Source: an uncultured Neptuniibacter sp. (GTDB lineage Bacteria > Pseudomonadota > Gammaproteobacteria > Pseudomonadales > Balneatricaceae). Taken from it: DNA of 64,000 bases. The DNA is taken from NCBI RefSeq assembly GCF_947498015.1, contig NZ_CANMIR010000012.1, positions 52,332 to 116,331 on the forward strand, given 5' to 3'. A program made the translations under genes and the position numbers. This document shows, in pieces, positions 27,089 through 35,958 of this stretch. The notes below the pieces were generated by a model. The model saw only the letters and a list, made by a program, of their open reading frames with translations, searched no databases and was not told the origin of the DNA. The number at the start of each line of letters is the position of its first letter. The first letter of the stretch is position 1.

Positions 27089-28439
27089 TCGCTTAATCGA
27101 TTCTGTTACGGATAAAGGCAAAGAGCTGTTAAACGCGGAAGACCCAGCAAGGATCGGTGGAAAATATACGTTAGCGGAAGATTGCAACGCACTCCTCTCC
27201 TATCGTGGTGACGCAACAGCTTTAGCGATGGCCCAACAGATCCATAACCGCTATTCCAGTGCCTCAGAAGAGGAAAAAATAGATTTTTTCGCTCACCTAA
27301 GTACCCATTTCTCGCCCGACTTCGATGAGATTTCAACACTGGCCTCAACCTTGAGTCATGAGCACAGTAGCGACGCATATAAACAGCTGCTTAATTCGAT
27401 CAAAGGCGGTCGCCAGATGCTGTTTGAACTGCTCAACATTCCCGGGACCGGTACCCAGGCTTTAGTCAAAATGCGAACGGAGCTTTTGAATCTGCTTCCT
27501 GAACATCCCGAATTTGCAGTCGTGGATGTTGACCTTAAATACACATTGGAAACCTGGTTCAATCGAGGGTTTCTCGAGTTCAGAGAGATCAACTGGAATA
27601 CATCTGCAGACGTTCTGGAAAAACTCATCAGTTATGAAGCCGTTCATGAAATACAGGATTGGGCAGATCTTAAACGACGCTTAACCGGTGATCGGTCATG
27701 CTTTGCATTTTTCCATCCCGCACTACTGGATGATCCTTTAATCTTTGTACAGGTGGCTTTTACTGAAGAGATCAGCGACCGGATTGATCCCTTTATTAAC
27801 CATGAACAACCTGTAACCTCTTCATCCTCTACTAACACCGCTATTTTCTATTCCATATCAAACTGCCAGACCGGACTTCGAGGCATCTCGTTTGGTAACT
27901 TTTTAATCAAACAAGTTGTCCAGCAGATCCAGAAAGAGCGACCTCAGATCACCCGTTTCTCCACTCTTTCACCAGTGCCCGGGCTGACACGTGCAATCAG
28001 AAAGAATTACATCACCGAAGACACGCTTCATCAGATCGCTGGTCCTTTGCTACCCAGCTTGCAAAAACGTTACGCAGATATGCCGTTAATAGAATTAATC
28101 TGCGAGCGCTACGATCGTCTCGATGAATCCCATGACGATACGGTCTCGTTTATGAACGAGCTGGGGGTTTATTATCTCACCCAGTTGAAGCATGGAATCG
28201 AGCCCTATGACCCAGTTGCCCGCTTCCACTTAAGCAATGGGGCATCGATCTACCGAATAAATCCCTTCGGAAATCGCAAAGAGTATGGTTTGAAAAGCTC
28301 CGCCGGATTAATGGTCAACTACCTGTATGACTTGGAACGAGTAGAGATGAACCATGAGTCATTCAAGAAAAATGGTGCCATCGACATCCACCGAAACCTG
28401 AAAAAACAGCAGAAAAAAATCCGGGCATTAGCATCATGA
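27075..28439 (+). CDS. matA: Malonyl-CoA decarboxylase
   Basis: Converts malonyl-CoA to acetyl-CoA and CO2, 454 residues as in MatA/MLYCD proteins. Typical blocks: RRLTGDRSCFAFFHPAL, AIFYSISNCQTGLRGISFGNFLIKQVV, FSTLSPVPGL, the catalytic His in RFHLSNGASIYRINPFGN, and SSAGLMVNYLYDL. The start overlaps the matR end by 14 bases, with GGAGAG eight bases upstream. With MatB it forms the full route malonate to malonyl-CoA to acetyl-CoA. Confidence 0.93.
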   Translation: MRWINRLIDSVTDKGKELLNAEDPARIGGKYTLAEDCNALLSYRGDATALAMAQQIHNRYSSASEEEKIDFFAHLSTHFSPDFDEISTLASTLSHEHSSDAYKQLLNSIKGGRQMLFELLNIPGTGTQALVKMRTELLNLLPEHPEFAVVDVDLKYTLETWFNRGFLEFREINWNTSADVLEKLISYEAVHEIQDWADLKRRLTGDRSCFAFFHPALLDDPLIFVQVAFTEEISDRIDPFINHEQPVTSSSSTNTAIFYSISNCQTGLRGISFGNFLIKQVVQQIQKERPQITRFSTLSPVPGLTRAIRKNYITEDTLHQIAGPLLPSLQKRYADMPLIELICERYDRLDESHDDTVSFMNELGVYYLTQLKHGIEPYDPVARFHLSNGASIYRINPFGNRKEYGLKSSAGLMVNYLYDLERVEMNHESFKKNGAIDIHRNLKKQQKKIRALAS

Positions 28440-29557
28440 GGTCGTGTTCAAATCTACAAAGAGCAAAGCAGTTAGCCCTTTCAATTTCAGATAAAGGGCT
28501 ATTCCATGATGCGGGTAATAGCTCAACCTGGTTCGGTCAGACCTCGGACGGTGAACAGGTTATGATCTGGGCAAATAACGCAACCATCAGTGCAGGCTGC
28601 CTCACTCTGGATTTAGCTGAAGAGCTCAACCGGGCGATTGATTACGCTGAAGAACACTCAACAAAACGACTTGTTCTATGCTTAGATTCAGCGGGGGTTG
28701 ATCTCAACAATGGCTGGCAGGTCATGCAGCAGACCGCCGCACTGATCAAACGGCTGCTGCAGCTACAGATTAATACTCAAACAACAACGATTGCCGTTCT
28801 GGGAGATTCTGTTGGGTGCTACGGTGGTGCACTGTTAACAGCATCCAGTTGTGAATACGTGCTGGCTGCTGATAATACACAGTGCGGTGTATCAGGTGCT
28901 AAGGTGATCGCTACACTGAATAATATCCCTACGGAAGATCACTATCCCTATTATGCAGCCACCTACCGCTGGGTAAATAAAGAGTTGTTCTGCATCCTGC
29001 CAAAGCAGATCGAAGAGCAGCGCAACCTTCTCTTATCCCTCCCCTATAAAACACTGGATACGACCTCTATAAAGCTGGAGATAGCGCAACTTATCCAGCA
29101 CACAGCGGAAGATGAAGCCTCTATTGCTATACCTGTTAATCAAAAGCTGGAAGCAGACTCTCCATCGCTGGGGTTCCCAGAATCATCCTTTGTCGGTTGT
29201 GATGAACTGCTTGAATTTATTCTCCGACTAGAACGCTATCTGGACAGCGAGGTAACGGTCCCGATTATCGATGGTAACTGCGATCAGGCCTTTTCCTTTC
29301 TCAATGAGCAGCGTGGTTTTTCCCGCTACCTATCCTGCTGTATGCGACTCATGCGACTTTTATCTGCTCAGGGAAAAACGCTTCAGGTTAAGGTCTCTGC
29401 CGGCGGTAGCGGTGCCACATTTATAGCACTCTCGCTTATGGCTGATGAGCTCTCTCTCGGGGAGAACTGCAAAATTTACCCCCTCCCTGCAGATGCAGTC
29501 TCTCTTTTCTTCCCGGATCACTCCCTCACAGGAGCTGAGTGGAAACACCATCAATAA
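28436..29557 (+). CDS. Malonate decarboxylase beta/gamma-like protein (carboxyltransferase/crotonase fold)
   Basis: 373 residues, coupled to matA by an ATGA overlap. The first half resembles MdcD: VMIWANNATISAGCLTLDLAEELNRAIDYA, then RLVLCLDSAGVDLNNGWQVMQQTAALIKRLL and AVLGDSVGCYGGALLTASSCEYVLAA. The second half (VTVPIIDGNCDQ onward, with SAGGSGATFIALSLMADE) recalls MdcE. This suggests a fused beta/gamma carboxyltransferase. The other malonate decarboxylase parts (MdcA transferase, MdcC carrier, MdcB/G) are not here, so its role beside MatA is unclear; it may act directly on a CoA ester. Distant similarity judged by eye. Confidence 0.6.
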   Translation: MRSCSNLQRAKQLALSISDKGLFHDAGNSSTWFGQTSDGEQVMIWANNATISAGCLTLDLAEELNRAIDYAEEHSTKRLVLCLDSAGVDLNNGWQVMQQTAALIKRLLQLQINTQTTTIAVLGDSVGCYGGALLTASSCEYVLAADNTQCGVSGAKVIATLNNIPTEDHYPYYAATYRWVNKELFCILPKQIEEQRNLLLSLPYKTLDTTSIKLEIAQLIQHTAEDEASIAIPVNQKLEADSPSLGFPESSFVGCDELLEFILRLERYLDSEVTVPIIDGNCDQAFSFLNEQRGFSRYLSCCMRLMRLLSAQGKTLQVKVSAGGSGATFIALSLMADELSLGENCKIYPLPADAVSLFFPDHSLTGAEWKHHQ

Positions 29558-29606
29558 CCATACAAACATCTATAATTTAAATAAAAAACCAATTGATTAA
29601 CAATCT

Positions 29607-29620
29607 TTGATCTAGCTCAA
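29607..29620. promoter_or_regulatory. FNR/ANR-like box
   Basis: TTGAT-CTAG-CTCAA matches TTGATnnnnATCAA at nine of ten positions. A TATAAT hexamer follows at 29630-29635, so the box sits close to the presumed promoter of the MarR-like gene at 29743. A 10-base palindrome CTCTATAGAG lies downstream at 29681-29690. Confidence 0.45.
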
Positions 29621-29742
29621 AGGCCTCTATATAATCCTCTGCTAACCTAAAATCTTGCCTAAATACCACTTAACGCTAATCTCTATAGAGTCATATTTTT
29701 AATAGAATATCAGTCTAAGTTACGCGTTAATGGGTACTAATA

Positions 29743-30306
29743 ATGAAAAAGAACACCCTAATGAATGATATTAGTCTCTACAGAAGCTGGCACCTAGGTG
29801 GTAACGAACACAACGCGATTACCACTGAATTTGAATGGTCGCTATTAAGATTTCACGAAGCTTTCCAGCGCTACTGTCTACAGATTGGTAGCACAGCTGG
29901 GTTAGGCAATCTGACTTATCAGGAGCTCATTATCCTGAATGTTATCCGCATGCAGGATCGCCCTAAACCCGTTACAATCATTGCCCGCCTTCTCAACCGT
30001 GATGATATCCCTAATATCCAGTACAGCTTACGTAAACTGGTGTCATTGGAACTCATTAGTAAAGACAAAGAAGCAAACAGCAAGATCTACAACTACTCAA
30101 TGACTGAACAGGGGCGGCATAAAATTGACCGTTATGCTGAGCTACGTGAATCACTCCTGACCACTCAGACATCCAGCATCGATCGGGTAGATGAGAAAAT
30201 GGCTGAAGCAGCCAAGCTGATCAGCCTGCTGACGGGTATCTATGATGAGGCTGGTAGAATTGCTGCAACCTACGCAAGCCCCATCGATGAGGAAGAGTTA
30301 AGATAA
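29743..30306 (+). CDS. MarR-like winged-helix regulator, copy 2
   Basis: 187 residues; close paralogue of the protein at 17859. The DNA-binding core from FHEAFQRYC through IQYSLRKL is identical in the two proteins, and differences cluster in the wing and the C-terminus. Synonymous codons differ widely between the genes, so this is an old duplication under strong selection rather than a recent copy. It converges on and overlaps the azoreductase gene by nine bases, at the far end of the ring-cleavage cluster. Together with MatR it is a candidate reader of the palindrome found before the Rieske and envelope operons. Confidence 0.87.
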   Translation: MKKNTLMNDISLYRSWHLGGNEHNAITTEFEWSLLRFHEAFQRYCLQIGSTAGLGNLTYQELIILNVIRMQDRPKPVTIIARLLNRDDIPNIQYSLRKLVSLELISKDKEANSKIYNYSMTEQGRHKIDRYAELRESLLTTQTSSIDRVDEKMAEAAKLISLLTGIYDEAGRIAATYASPIDEEELR

Positions 30307-30948
30307 ACAGGCCGCTTTCTCTCTGTCTTTTGCCTCCAGTAATCCTTTCTCTGCCAGATACAGATCTATAGACTCGCTGGCTTCAGCGAGTCTTTCATCG
30401 AGGCTGAAACCTCCGCGTGAGGTTCCCTCAATCGCTACAAAATCACAGCTTTCAAACCCCATAAAATCAGCGATAACCTTCATGTAGGGGCGGACAAAGT
30501 CCATCTCAGATCCCTGATAGATCCCCCCCATCGAATACAGAACTAACATCCGCTTCCCGCGACATAACCCTTCGAGGTTACCATCCCCTACTTTCTGGAA
30601 TGTACGCCCGATTCTGACAACTTGATCGATGTAGGCTTTCATGGCAGAGGGTACGTTGAAGTTGTATACCGGCATCCCTAAACAGACCAGATCAGCCTCC
30701 ATCAGTTCTGCAATCAACTGATCAGAAACCACCGTTGCTCTTTTAGCCCTTAATGAGGGTTCAGGGGAGAAAAAGCCTTCAATCGCATCAGCTGACAGGT
30801 GCGGCAGAGATGACTTCACCAGGTCCCGATAGACAATACAGCTATCCTCACTCCCCTCTGAAAAGGCTTTGATAAACTGCTGTGTCATCGCTCTGCTGAC
30901 TGAGCCAACGCCCCGACTACTGGAATCGATCACCAATATTTTACTCAT
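30298..30948 (-). CDS. AzoR-like FMN-dependent NADH:quinone/azo reductase
   Basis: Flavodoxin-fold enzyme of 216 residues. Seen: KILVIDSSSRGVGSVSRAMTQQF (FMN phosphate loop), LVCLGMPVYNFNVPSAMKAYIDQVVRIGRTF (the AzoR signature) and the GG loop at LYSMGG. In this setting it probably reduces quinones that arise from catechol intermediates (inference). It is the last gene of the leftward cluster; its ATG overlaps the aldolase stop by one base (TGATG). Confidence 0.88.
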   Translation of the reverse strand: MSKILVIDSSSRGVGSVSRAMTQQFIKAFSEGSEDSCIVYRDLVKSSLPHLSADAIEGFFSPEPSLRAKRATVVSDQLIAELMEADLVCLGMPVYNFNVPSAMKAYIDQVVRIGRTFQKVGDGNLEGLCRGKRMLVLYSMGGIYQGSEMDFVRPYMKVIADFMGFESCDFVAIEGTSRGGFSLDERLAEASESIDLYLAEKGLLEAKDREKAACLS

Positions 30949-31976
30949 CAGATCAGCCCTTTCTCTTTTGCCATCGTTAGCGCCAGGTCTTCAATCATAT
31001 CTTCCTGACCACCCACTGTGCCGCGACGGCCCAGCTCTACCAGAATGTCACGTGCCTGAATGCCGTATTTCGCTTCCGCACGCTGCGCAAACAGCAGGAA
31101 GGAGCTGTAAACACCGGCATAGCCCAGTGTCAGTGCATCCCGGTCCACACGGATCGGCTGATCCATCAGTGGAACAACGATATCTTCGGCAACGTCCATG
31201 ATCTTATAGAGATCAACGCCGTGATTGGCCTGCATCCGTTCCAGTACGGCAACAAACACCTCCAGTGGCGTGTTACCTGCGCCCGCACCCAGACCCGCAA
31301 CCGAGCCATCAATACGGGTGGCACCGGCATCAACCGCCGCCAGCGAGTTGGCGATCGCCATCCCCATATTGTGGTGGCCGTGGAAACCGATCTCTGTTGA
31401 TGGGTTCAGCTCTGCACGCAGCATACCGATCTTCTCGGTCACTTCATCTGGCAACATGTAGCCGGCAGAATCGGTGCAGTAGATACAGTTAGCCCCGTAC
31501 CCTTCCATCAGTTTGGCCTGCTCCAGAATCTTCTCCGGTGAGACCATGTGCGCCATCATCAGGAAGCCAACGGTGTCCATCTCCATCTTCGCAGCCATAC
31601 CGATATGCTGCTCAGAGACGTCCGCTTCCGTACAGTGGGTTGCCACGCGGATGGTATTCACACCGCAATCGCGCGCCATCTTCAGGTGATCAACCGTACC
31701 GATCCCCGGTAGTAACAGTGCAGAGATCTTGGCATTTTTCATCTTCGGCACCACCGCGTTGAGGTACTCCTCATCGGTGTGAGCCGGGAAACCGTAGTTC
31801 AGGGAGGAGCCGCCCAGCCCATCACCGTGAGTGACTTCGATCAGGGGGATGCCGGCATCGTCCAGACCGGTAGAGACAGCGATCATCTGCTCCAGTGAGA
31901 GCTGATGGCGCTTCGCATGCATACCATCACGCAGGCTCATATCATGGAGTGTTACTTTTTTGCCTTTCAAATCCAT
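30948..31976 (-). CDS. dmpG: 4-hydroxy-2-oxovalerate aldolase
   Basis: Cleaves 4-hydroxy-2-oxovalerate to pyruvate and acetaldehyde and channels the aldehyde to the partner dehydrogenase. Starting at ATG 31976 (AGGA seven bases upstream) the catalytic residues fall at Arg16, Asp17 and His20 ([11 protein letters not shown]), exactly the numbering known for BphI. GDGLGG, the metal histidines in GFHGHHNMG and the C-terminal [11 protein letters not shown] segment are present. 342 residues. The adjoining dehydrogenase gene is its obligate complex partner in the family. ATG 31979 is an almost equal alternative. Confidence 0.95.
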   Translation of the reverse strand: MDLKGKKVTLHDMSLRDGMHAKRHQLSLEQMIAVSTGLDDAGIPLIEVTHGDGLGGSSLNYGFPAHTDEEYLNAVVPKMKNAKISALLLPGIGTVDHLKMARDCGVNTIRVATHCTEADVSEQHIGMAAKMEMDTVGFLMMAHMVSPEKILEQAKLMEGYGANCIYCTDSAGYMLPDEVTEKIGMLRAELNPSTEIGFHGHHNMGMAIANSLAAVDAGATRIDGSVAGLGAGAGNTPLEVFVAVLERMQANHGVDLYKIMDVAEDIVVPLMDQPIRVDRDALTLGYAGVYSSFLLFAQRAEAKYGIQARDILVELGRRGTVGGQEDMIEDLALTMAKEKGLI

Positions 31977-31996
31977 CATTCTTTCCTCAGGTATTT

Positions 31997-32054
31997 CTCG
32001 GCGTGGGGACACGCCTCCTACACGCAGCAGGAGCGTTGTCCGCACCGCGATAGC
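31997..32054. repeat. Pair of REP-like elements in inverted orientation
   Basis: GGCGTG-GGGA-CACGCC forms a hairpin at 32000-32015. The flanking minus-strand sequence TAGGAGGCGTGTCC is similar to the plus-strand sequence AGGAGCGTTGTCC at about 32029-32041, so two related units face each other. This looks like a BIME-type repeat in the gap between aldolase and dehydrogenase genes. I saw no further copy in the window. Confidence 0.5.
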
Positions 32055-32057
32055 GCA

Positions 32058-32966
32058 TCAGCGAGCCGGAAGTGTAATTTCACCTTTATGTGCTTCTTCT
32101 GCGAACATCTCAGCAGTACGCAGGCCCGCTGCGGTCATGATGTCCAGGTTACCCGCGTATTTCGGCAGGAAGTCACCCAAGCCCTCAACCTCCATAAAGA
32201 CAGAGACTTTATTGCCATCAAAGATCGGACCATTCACCAGCTTGTAGCCCGGCACATATTTCTGTACCTCTTTGACCATGTTCTTCACCGATTCGGTGAT
32301 GGCATCCTGATCCGGTGTCTCTTTGGTCAGGCAGTGGATCGTGTCACGCATCATCAACGGTGGCTCAGCCGGGTTAACGATGATGATCGCTTTACCCTTA
32401 TCTGCACCGCCGACCGCTTCAACGGCACCGGCAGTCGTACGGGTAAACTCATCGATATTCTGACGGGTACCCGGACCGATGGAGCGTGAGGAGACGGTCG
32501 CAACGATCTCACCGTAAGAGACCTCCTGAACCTGAGAGACCGCAGCAACCATCGGAATCGTTGCCTGACCGCCACAGGTCACCATGTTGACGTTCATCTC
32601 CAGCTGAGAGGCGTGTTGTTTCAGGTTGACTGGCGGTACGCAGAACGGACCGATCGCGGCTGGCGTCAGGTCGACCATAATCACACCCAGCTCATTCAGC
32701 TTGCGGCTGTTCTCTGCGTGAACATACGCAGAGGTGGCATCAAAGGCGATGCGGATATCGTCTTCGATCACGTGATCCAGCATGCCGTCTACACCGGTGC
32801 TGGAGACTTTAATGCCAAACTCTTGTGCGCGCTTAAGGCCTTCGGATTCAGGGTCGATACCGACCATCCAAACCGGTTCAACCCACTCAGAACGCATCAT
32901 CTTCATCAGCAGGTCGGTGCCGATGTTACCCGGGCCGATAATGACCGCTTTTAATTTTTTACTCAT
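32058..32966 (-). CDS. dmpF: Acetaldehyde dehydrogenase (acylating)
   Basis: Converts acetaldehyde, NAD and CoA to acetyl-CoA; partner of the aldolase. 302 residues from ATG 32966, with AAGGA eight bases upstream. NAD-binding [10 protein letters not shown] at the N-terminus, catalytic Cys131 in [11 protein letters not shown], then [22 protein letters not shown] and the conserved NPAEPP. It and the aldolase gene look richer in G and C at third codon positions than the flanking genes, judged by eye. Confidence 0.95.
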   Translation of the reverse strand: MSKKLKAVIIGPGNIGTDLLMKMMRSEWVEPVWMVGIDPESEGLKRAQEFGIKVSSTGVDGMLDHVIEDDIRIAFDATSAYVHAENSRKLNELGVIMVDLTPAAIGPFCVPPVNLKQHASQLEMNVNMVTCGGQATIPMVAAVSQVQEVSYGEIVATVSSRSIGPGTRQNIDEFTRTTAGAVEAVGGADKGKAIIIVNPAEPPLMMRDTIHCLTKETPDQDAITESVKNMVKEVQKYVPGYKLVNGPIFDGNKVSVFMEVEGLGDFLPKYAGNLDIMTAAGLRTAEMFAEEAHKGEITLPAR

Positions 32967-32996
32967 CAATCTATTCCTTCAATCAGTTCGGTCGGC

Positions 32997-33782
32997 TTAG
33001 GTGAAACGTACAGAAGCAGAGCCGATACCGCCGATACTGACGGTCATAAAGTCGCCTGCCTGAACCGGTTCAAGGGGAACCAGGGAACCGGAGAGAATTA
33101 CTTCACCCGCTTTCAGCGGAATGCCGAATTCACCCAGGGTATTCGCCAGCCAGGCAACAGCGTTGACCGGACTGCCCAATGCCGCAGCACCCGCACCTGT
33201 CGAGATCACTTTTCCGTTCTTCTCGACCACCATACCGCAGGTACGTAGGTCCACATCTCTGGGACTAACCGCTGTATCCCCCAGAATAAAAAAGCCACAG
33301 GACGCATTGTCCGCAACCGTGTCCTGAATCTTGATCTGCCAGTTTTCAATTCTCGAATCTACAACTTCAAAACAAGGCACCACAAAATCAGTCGCAGCAA
33401 TCACGTGGGAGGTGGTAACCCCAGGGCCGATGAGATCCTTTTTGAGGACAAAAGCGATCTCACCTTCCGCTTTAGGCTGCATCAGCTCCTGACTAATTGG
33501 CATCTCCTCTCCTTGGTTGAATGCCATTTTGTCTGTCAGATAACCAAAATCAGGCTGGTCCACATTGAGCATCTTTTGTACTACGTCTGAGGTAATACCA
33601 ATCTTTTTACCGATCACCACCTCCCCATCAGCCTTTCTCATCTCAAGCAGCGCAGTCGAGATATGGTAGGCATCCTCAATACTGATATCCGGATGTGTTG
33701 CTGTAAGAGGCTTTATCGCTTTGCGTTCACGTAGTGCAGCATAGAGCTGTCTTGCACAGCCCTGAATCTGTTCTTTATCCAT
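32997..33782 (-). CDS. dmpE: 2-oxopent-4-enoate (2-hydroxypenta-2,4-dienoate) hydratase
   Basis: Adds water to 2-hydroxypenta-2,4-dienoate, giving 4-hydroxy-2-oxovalerate. 261 residues. The metal-site glutamates lie in KAEGEIAFVL, and the conserved DSRIENWQIKIQDTVADNASC block matches the MhpD/DmpE/BphH family; GSPVNAVAWLAN and ILSGSLVPLEPVQAGD complete it. It begins the lower-pathway block hydratase, dehydrogenase, aldolase. A leftward terminator lies just upstream, so a separate promoter or read-through is needed. Confidence 0.94.
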   Translation of the reverse strand: MDKEQIQGCARQLYAALRERKAIKPLTATHPDISIEDAYHISTALLEMRKADGEVVIGKKIGITSDVVQKMLNVDQPDFGYLTDKMAFNQGEEMPISQELMQPKAEGEIAFVLKKDLIGPGVTTSHVIAATDFVVPCFEVVDSRIENWQIKIQDTVADNASCGFFILGDTAVSPRDVDLRTCGMVVEKNGKVISTGAGAAALGSPVNAVAWLANTLGEFGIPLKAGEVILSGSLVPLEPVQAGDFMTVSIGGIGSASVRFT

Positions 33783-33809
33783 AGATCACCCAAAATTCCC
33801 AAATGGGAT

Positions 33810-33833
33810 AAAAAAAGGGCACCGAAAGGTGCC
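33810..33833 (-). terminator. Leftward intrinsic terminator inside the ring-cleavage cluster
   Basis: On the minus strand GGCACC, loop TTTC, GGTGCC, then C and seven Ts. It stands between the extradiol dioxygenase stop (33852) and the hydratase start (33782), dividing upper from lower pathway genes. It can act as a partial terminator that lowers expression of the hydratase-aldolase block. Confidence 0.75.
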
Positions 33834-33851
33834 AAGAGTGCAAGCTAAGTG

Positions 33852-34730
33852 TTATTCAACCAGGTTATGACCCCAGATTTTAGGGGCGTTATAGAGTTCT
33901 ATATCCCAGTTGTCATAGTCACGGATCTCTTCACCACCGTAACCATATTCGATGGCAAACCCTGCGGGCGTGATCATGTAGAATGAGGTCATTTTGTCAT
34001 TTGTATGCTTACCCAACGTCAGTATCAGAGGCACATTAAGCTCCTCTACACGATCATAGGCTCGACCTACATCATCAATATTTTCTGCCTGCAGCATAAA
34101 GTGATTAAGTTCACCCGCCCCGGTGCCAAAACAGGGGTTACACACCGCAATAGAATGGTGTCTGGGGTTACAGTGCATGAAGGTTGCCTTGGCCTCATCC
34201 CAGTGGATATAGTCTGAAATTTTCATGCCCAATGCCTGACGATAGAACTCCACCGCTTCTTTGGGATCTTCATGACAATAGAGGATATGACCCAGCCCCA
34301 GATCACCAGTATTAAACCCATCGAAACGCGGGCAACTTGGTGTGTAAGGCTGATTATCATGGAAAGGAGAGAAACAGATCTCATAAGGGACATTATCCGG
34401 CCCTTTAAATTTCATCAGTTCCAGCACCATCCGGTCCTGTTTCTCTGCATCTGACGCCAGTTCAACACCAACCCCCATACCCGCAAGATGGGTGTACATC
34501 TCATTGAACTGATCGATCGTATCGACCTCCCAACCGACAAAGGCAACACTGTCAGCATCGCTGTCGATAAAGGTAAAACGATGATGATATTGATCATAAC
34601 GAAGCTTAATACGACCATCTGGACTATCTGTTCGCTGTTCAAGACCCAGAATATCAAACAGTATTGTGTGCCAGTCGTTAAAATTTGCGACATTGAAGCC
34701 CATATAGGCCAGTTTGGTTACAGCAGCCAT
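33852..34730 (-). CDS. Type I extradiol ring-cleavage dioxygenase (BphC-like)
   Basis: Fe(II) dioxygenase that opens a catechol-type ring next to the diol. ATG 34730 gives 292 residues and has GAGGGG eight bases upstream; a longer frame to 34778 has no such site. Two VOC modules are visible. Iron ligands are His148 (LGLGHIL), His210 (GELNHFML) and Glu261 (AIEYGYGG); active-site His191/192 (NPRHHS), His242 (GKHTND) and Tyr251 (TSFYMI) also match BphC/NahC-type enzymes. These usually accept bicyclic or substituted catechols. The hydrolases upstream would split the meta-cleavage product. Confidence 0.93.
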   Translation of the reverse strand: MAAVTKLAYMGFNVANFNDWHTILFDILGLEQRTDSPDGRIKLRYDQYHHRFTFIDSDADSVAFVGWEVDTIDQFNEMYTHLAGMGVGVELASDAEKQDRMVLELMKFKGPDNVPYEICFSPFHDNQPYTPSCPRFDGFNTGDLGLGHILYCHEDPKEAVEFYRQALGMKISDYIHWDEAKATFMHCNPRHHSIAVCNPCFGTGAGELNHFMLQAENIDDVGRAYDRVEELNVPLILTLGKHTNDKMTSFYMITPAGFAIEYGYGGEEIRDYDNWDIELYNAPKIWGHNLVE

Positions 34731-34775
34731 TCTTCTAACCCCTCTTATTTTTTTTATTGGCAGAGCGCCCCCTGT

Positions 34776-34807
34776 CACACCTCAAACTAATATTGCGTTG
34801 AGGTGTG
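34776..34807 (-). promoter_or_regulatory. Intercistronic hairpin between reductase and extradiol genes
   Basis: CACACCTCAA pairs perfectly with TTGAGGTGTG over ten bases around a twelve-base loop. No T-run follows in the leftward direction. Likely an mRNA stability or processing element. Confidence 0.55.
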
Positions 34808-34823
34808 CAGAGATGATTGTTGA

Positions 34824-35876
34824 TTACGCGGTTTCGAATAACTCGACGTGGATGTTTTCGCCTTTAACACCCAAAGATTCCAGATGCTCACGCGCGGCTT
34901 CATTCATTGCAGGAGGTCCACAAAGGTAAGCGACCGTTTCAGGATCGGTGATATCATCTTGGGTAATGGAGAGTTGTGCCCGGCAGTTATAACCGTCCCA
35001 TTCTCCTTCAGGGCGGGAGACACAGGTACGGATATCTAGATTTCGCATCCAGGTATCACGCAGTTCCAGCTCATCCTGAGCAAAAAGATCTTTTTCAAAG
35101 GAACAACCGAAAGCGAGAATAACGGGCTTACGGCGGAAATTTTTCAATCGGAGCGTATCGATCATACTCATCATCGGTGCCAGGCCAGTTCCACCAGCAA
35201 TCATGATCTGTGGTACTTTCTCTTCGCGCAGATAGAACACCCCATAGGGGCCATCGATCTCAAGTTCATCCCCTACTGCGGCTCGATCACGCAAGTAGTT
35301 GGACATCACACCCTCTTCAAGTACTCGGATGTAGAAGGTCACTTCAGGTAGTTCACGCTCAGTACTGGACATTGAGTAAGAGCGCCACTCCTCTGTGCCC
35401 GGCACTTTAAGCTGCACATATTGCCCCGCTTCGAAATGTTCCATCTCAGCGTCATCAGCCAGTTCAGCTTCGATACGTACCGTGTTGTGGTTCACCCACT
35501 CCAGTTCATTAATAGTAATCACACTCTGACTGGCGGCGTGATCTTCAGAAAAGGTGCTCGGGTAGTCGAGATCAACAACACAATCGCTCTCTGCATACGA
35601 CGTACACGTCAGGCGAAAACCTTCTCGCTGTTCACTGGGTAACAGTGACATCAGACGATCTGAATCCATACCGACATCGCCTTCGTCGACCTTACAGATA
35701 CAGCTGGCACAGCTACCGGTCAGGCACTGATGGATAACAGGTACTTCATTGCTTCGAGCAACATCCAGCAGTGTTTCACCCTCACTGGAGATCGCTTCAT
35801 ATTCGACACCGTCTTTAAAACGAAATGTAACTTTTGATTCTACAATTTCAACAGCAACTGCTTCTGATGAAGACAT
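34824..35876 (-). CDS. Ring-hydroxylating oxygenase reductase (2Fe-2S ferredoxin + FAD + NAD domains)
   Basis: Passes electrons from NADH to the Rieske oxygenase. 350 residues. The N-terminal plant-type ferredoxin has Cys51, Cys56, Cys59 and Cys91 (CX4CX2C...C). The FAD domain has RSYSMSS, and the NAD domain has GGTGLAPMMSM and CGPPAM. This is the BenC/XylZ/CarAd layout. No separate Rieske ferredoxin gene is near, so the electron chain is probably two-component. AGGAGG seven bases upstream is a very strong ribosome site, unlike its neighbours. Confidence 0.93.
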   Translation of the reverse strand: MSSSEAVAVEIVESKVTFRFKDGVEYEAISSEGETLLDVARSNEVPVIHQCLTGSCASCICKVDEGDVGMDSDRLMSLLPSEQREGFRLTCTSYAESDCVVDLDYPSTFSEDHAASQSVITINELEWVNHNTVRIEAELADDAEMEHFEAGQYVQLKVPGTEEWRSYSMSSTERELPEVTFYIRVLEEGVMSNYLRDRAAVGDELEIDGPYGVFYLREEKVPQIMIAGGTGLAPMMSMIDTLRLKNFRRKPVILAFGCSFEKDLFAQDELELRDTWMRNLDIRTCVSRPEGEWDGYNCRAQLSITQDDITDPETVAYLCGPPAMNEAAREHLESLGVKGENIHVELFETA

Positions 35877-35958
35877 GACCTGTCCTCCTTATTATTATTT
35901 TTTGTAACTCTTTACAGAGAAAGAGGGGCCGCTTGCCAGCCCCTTTTGGATAGTTCGA

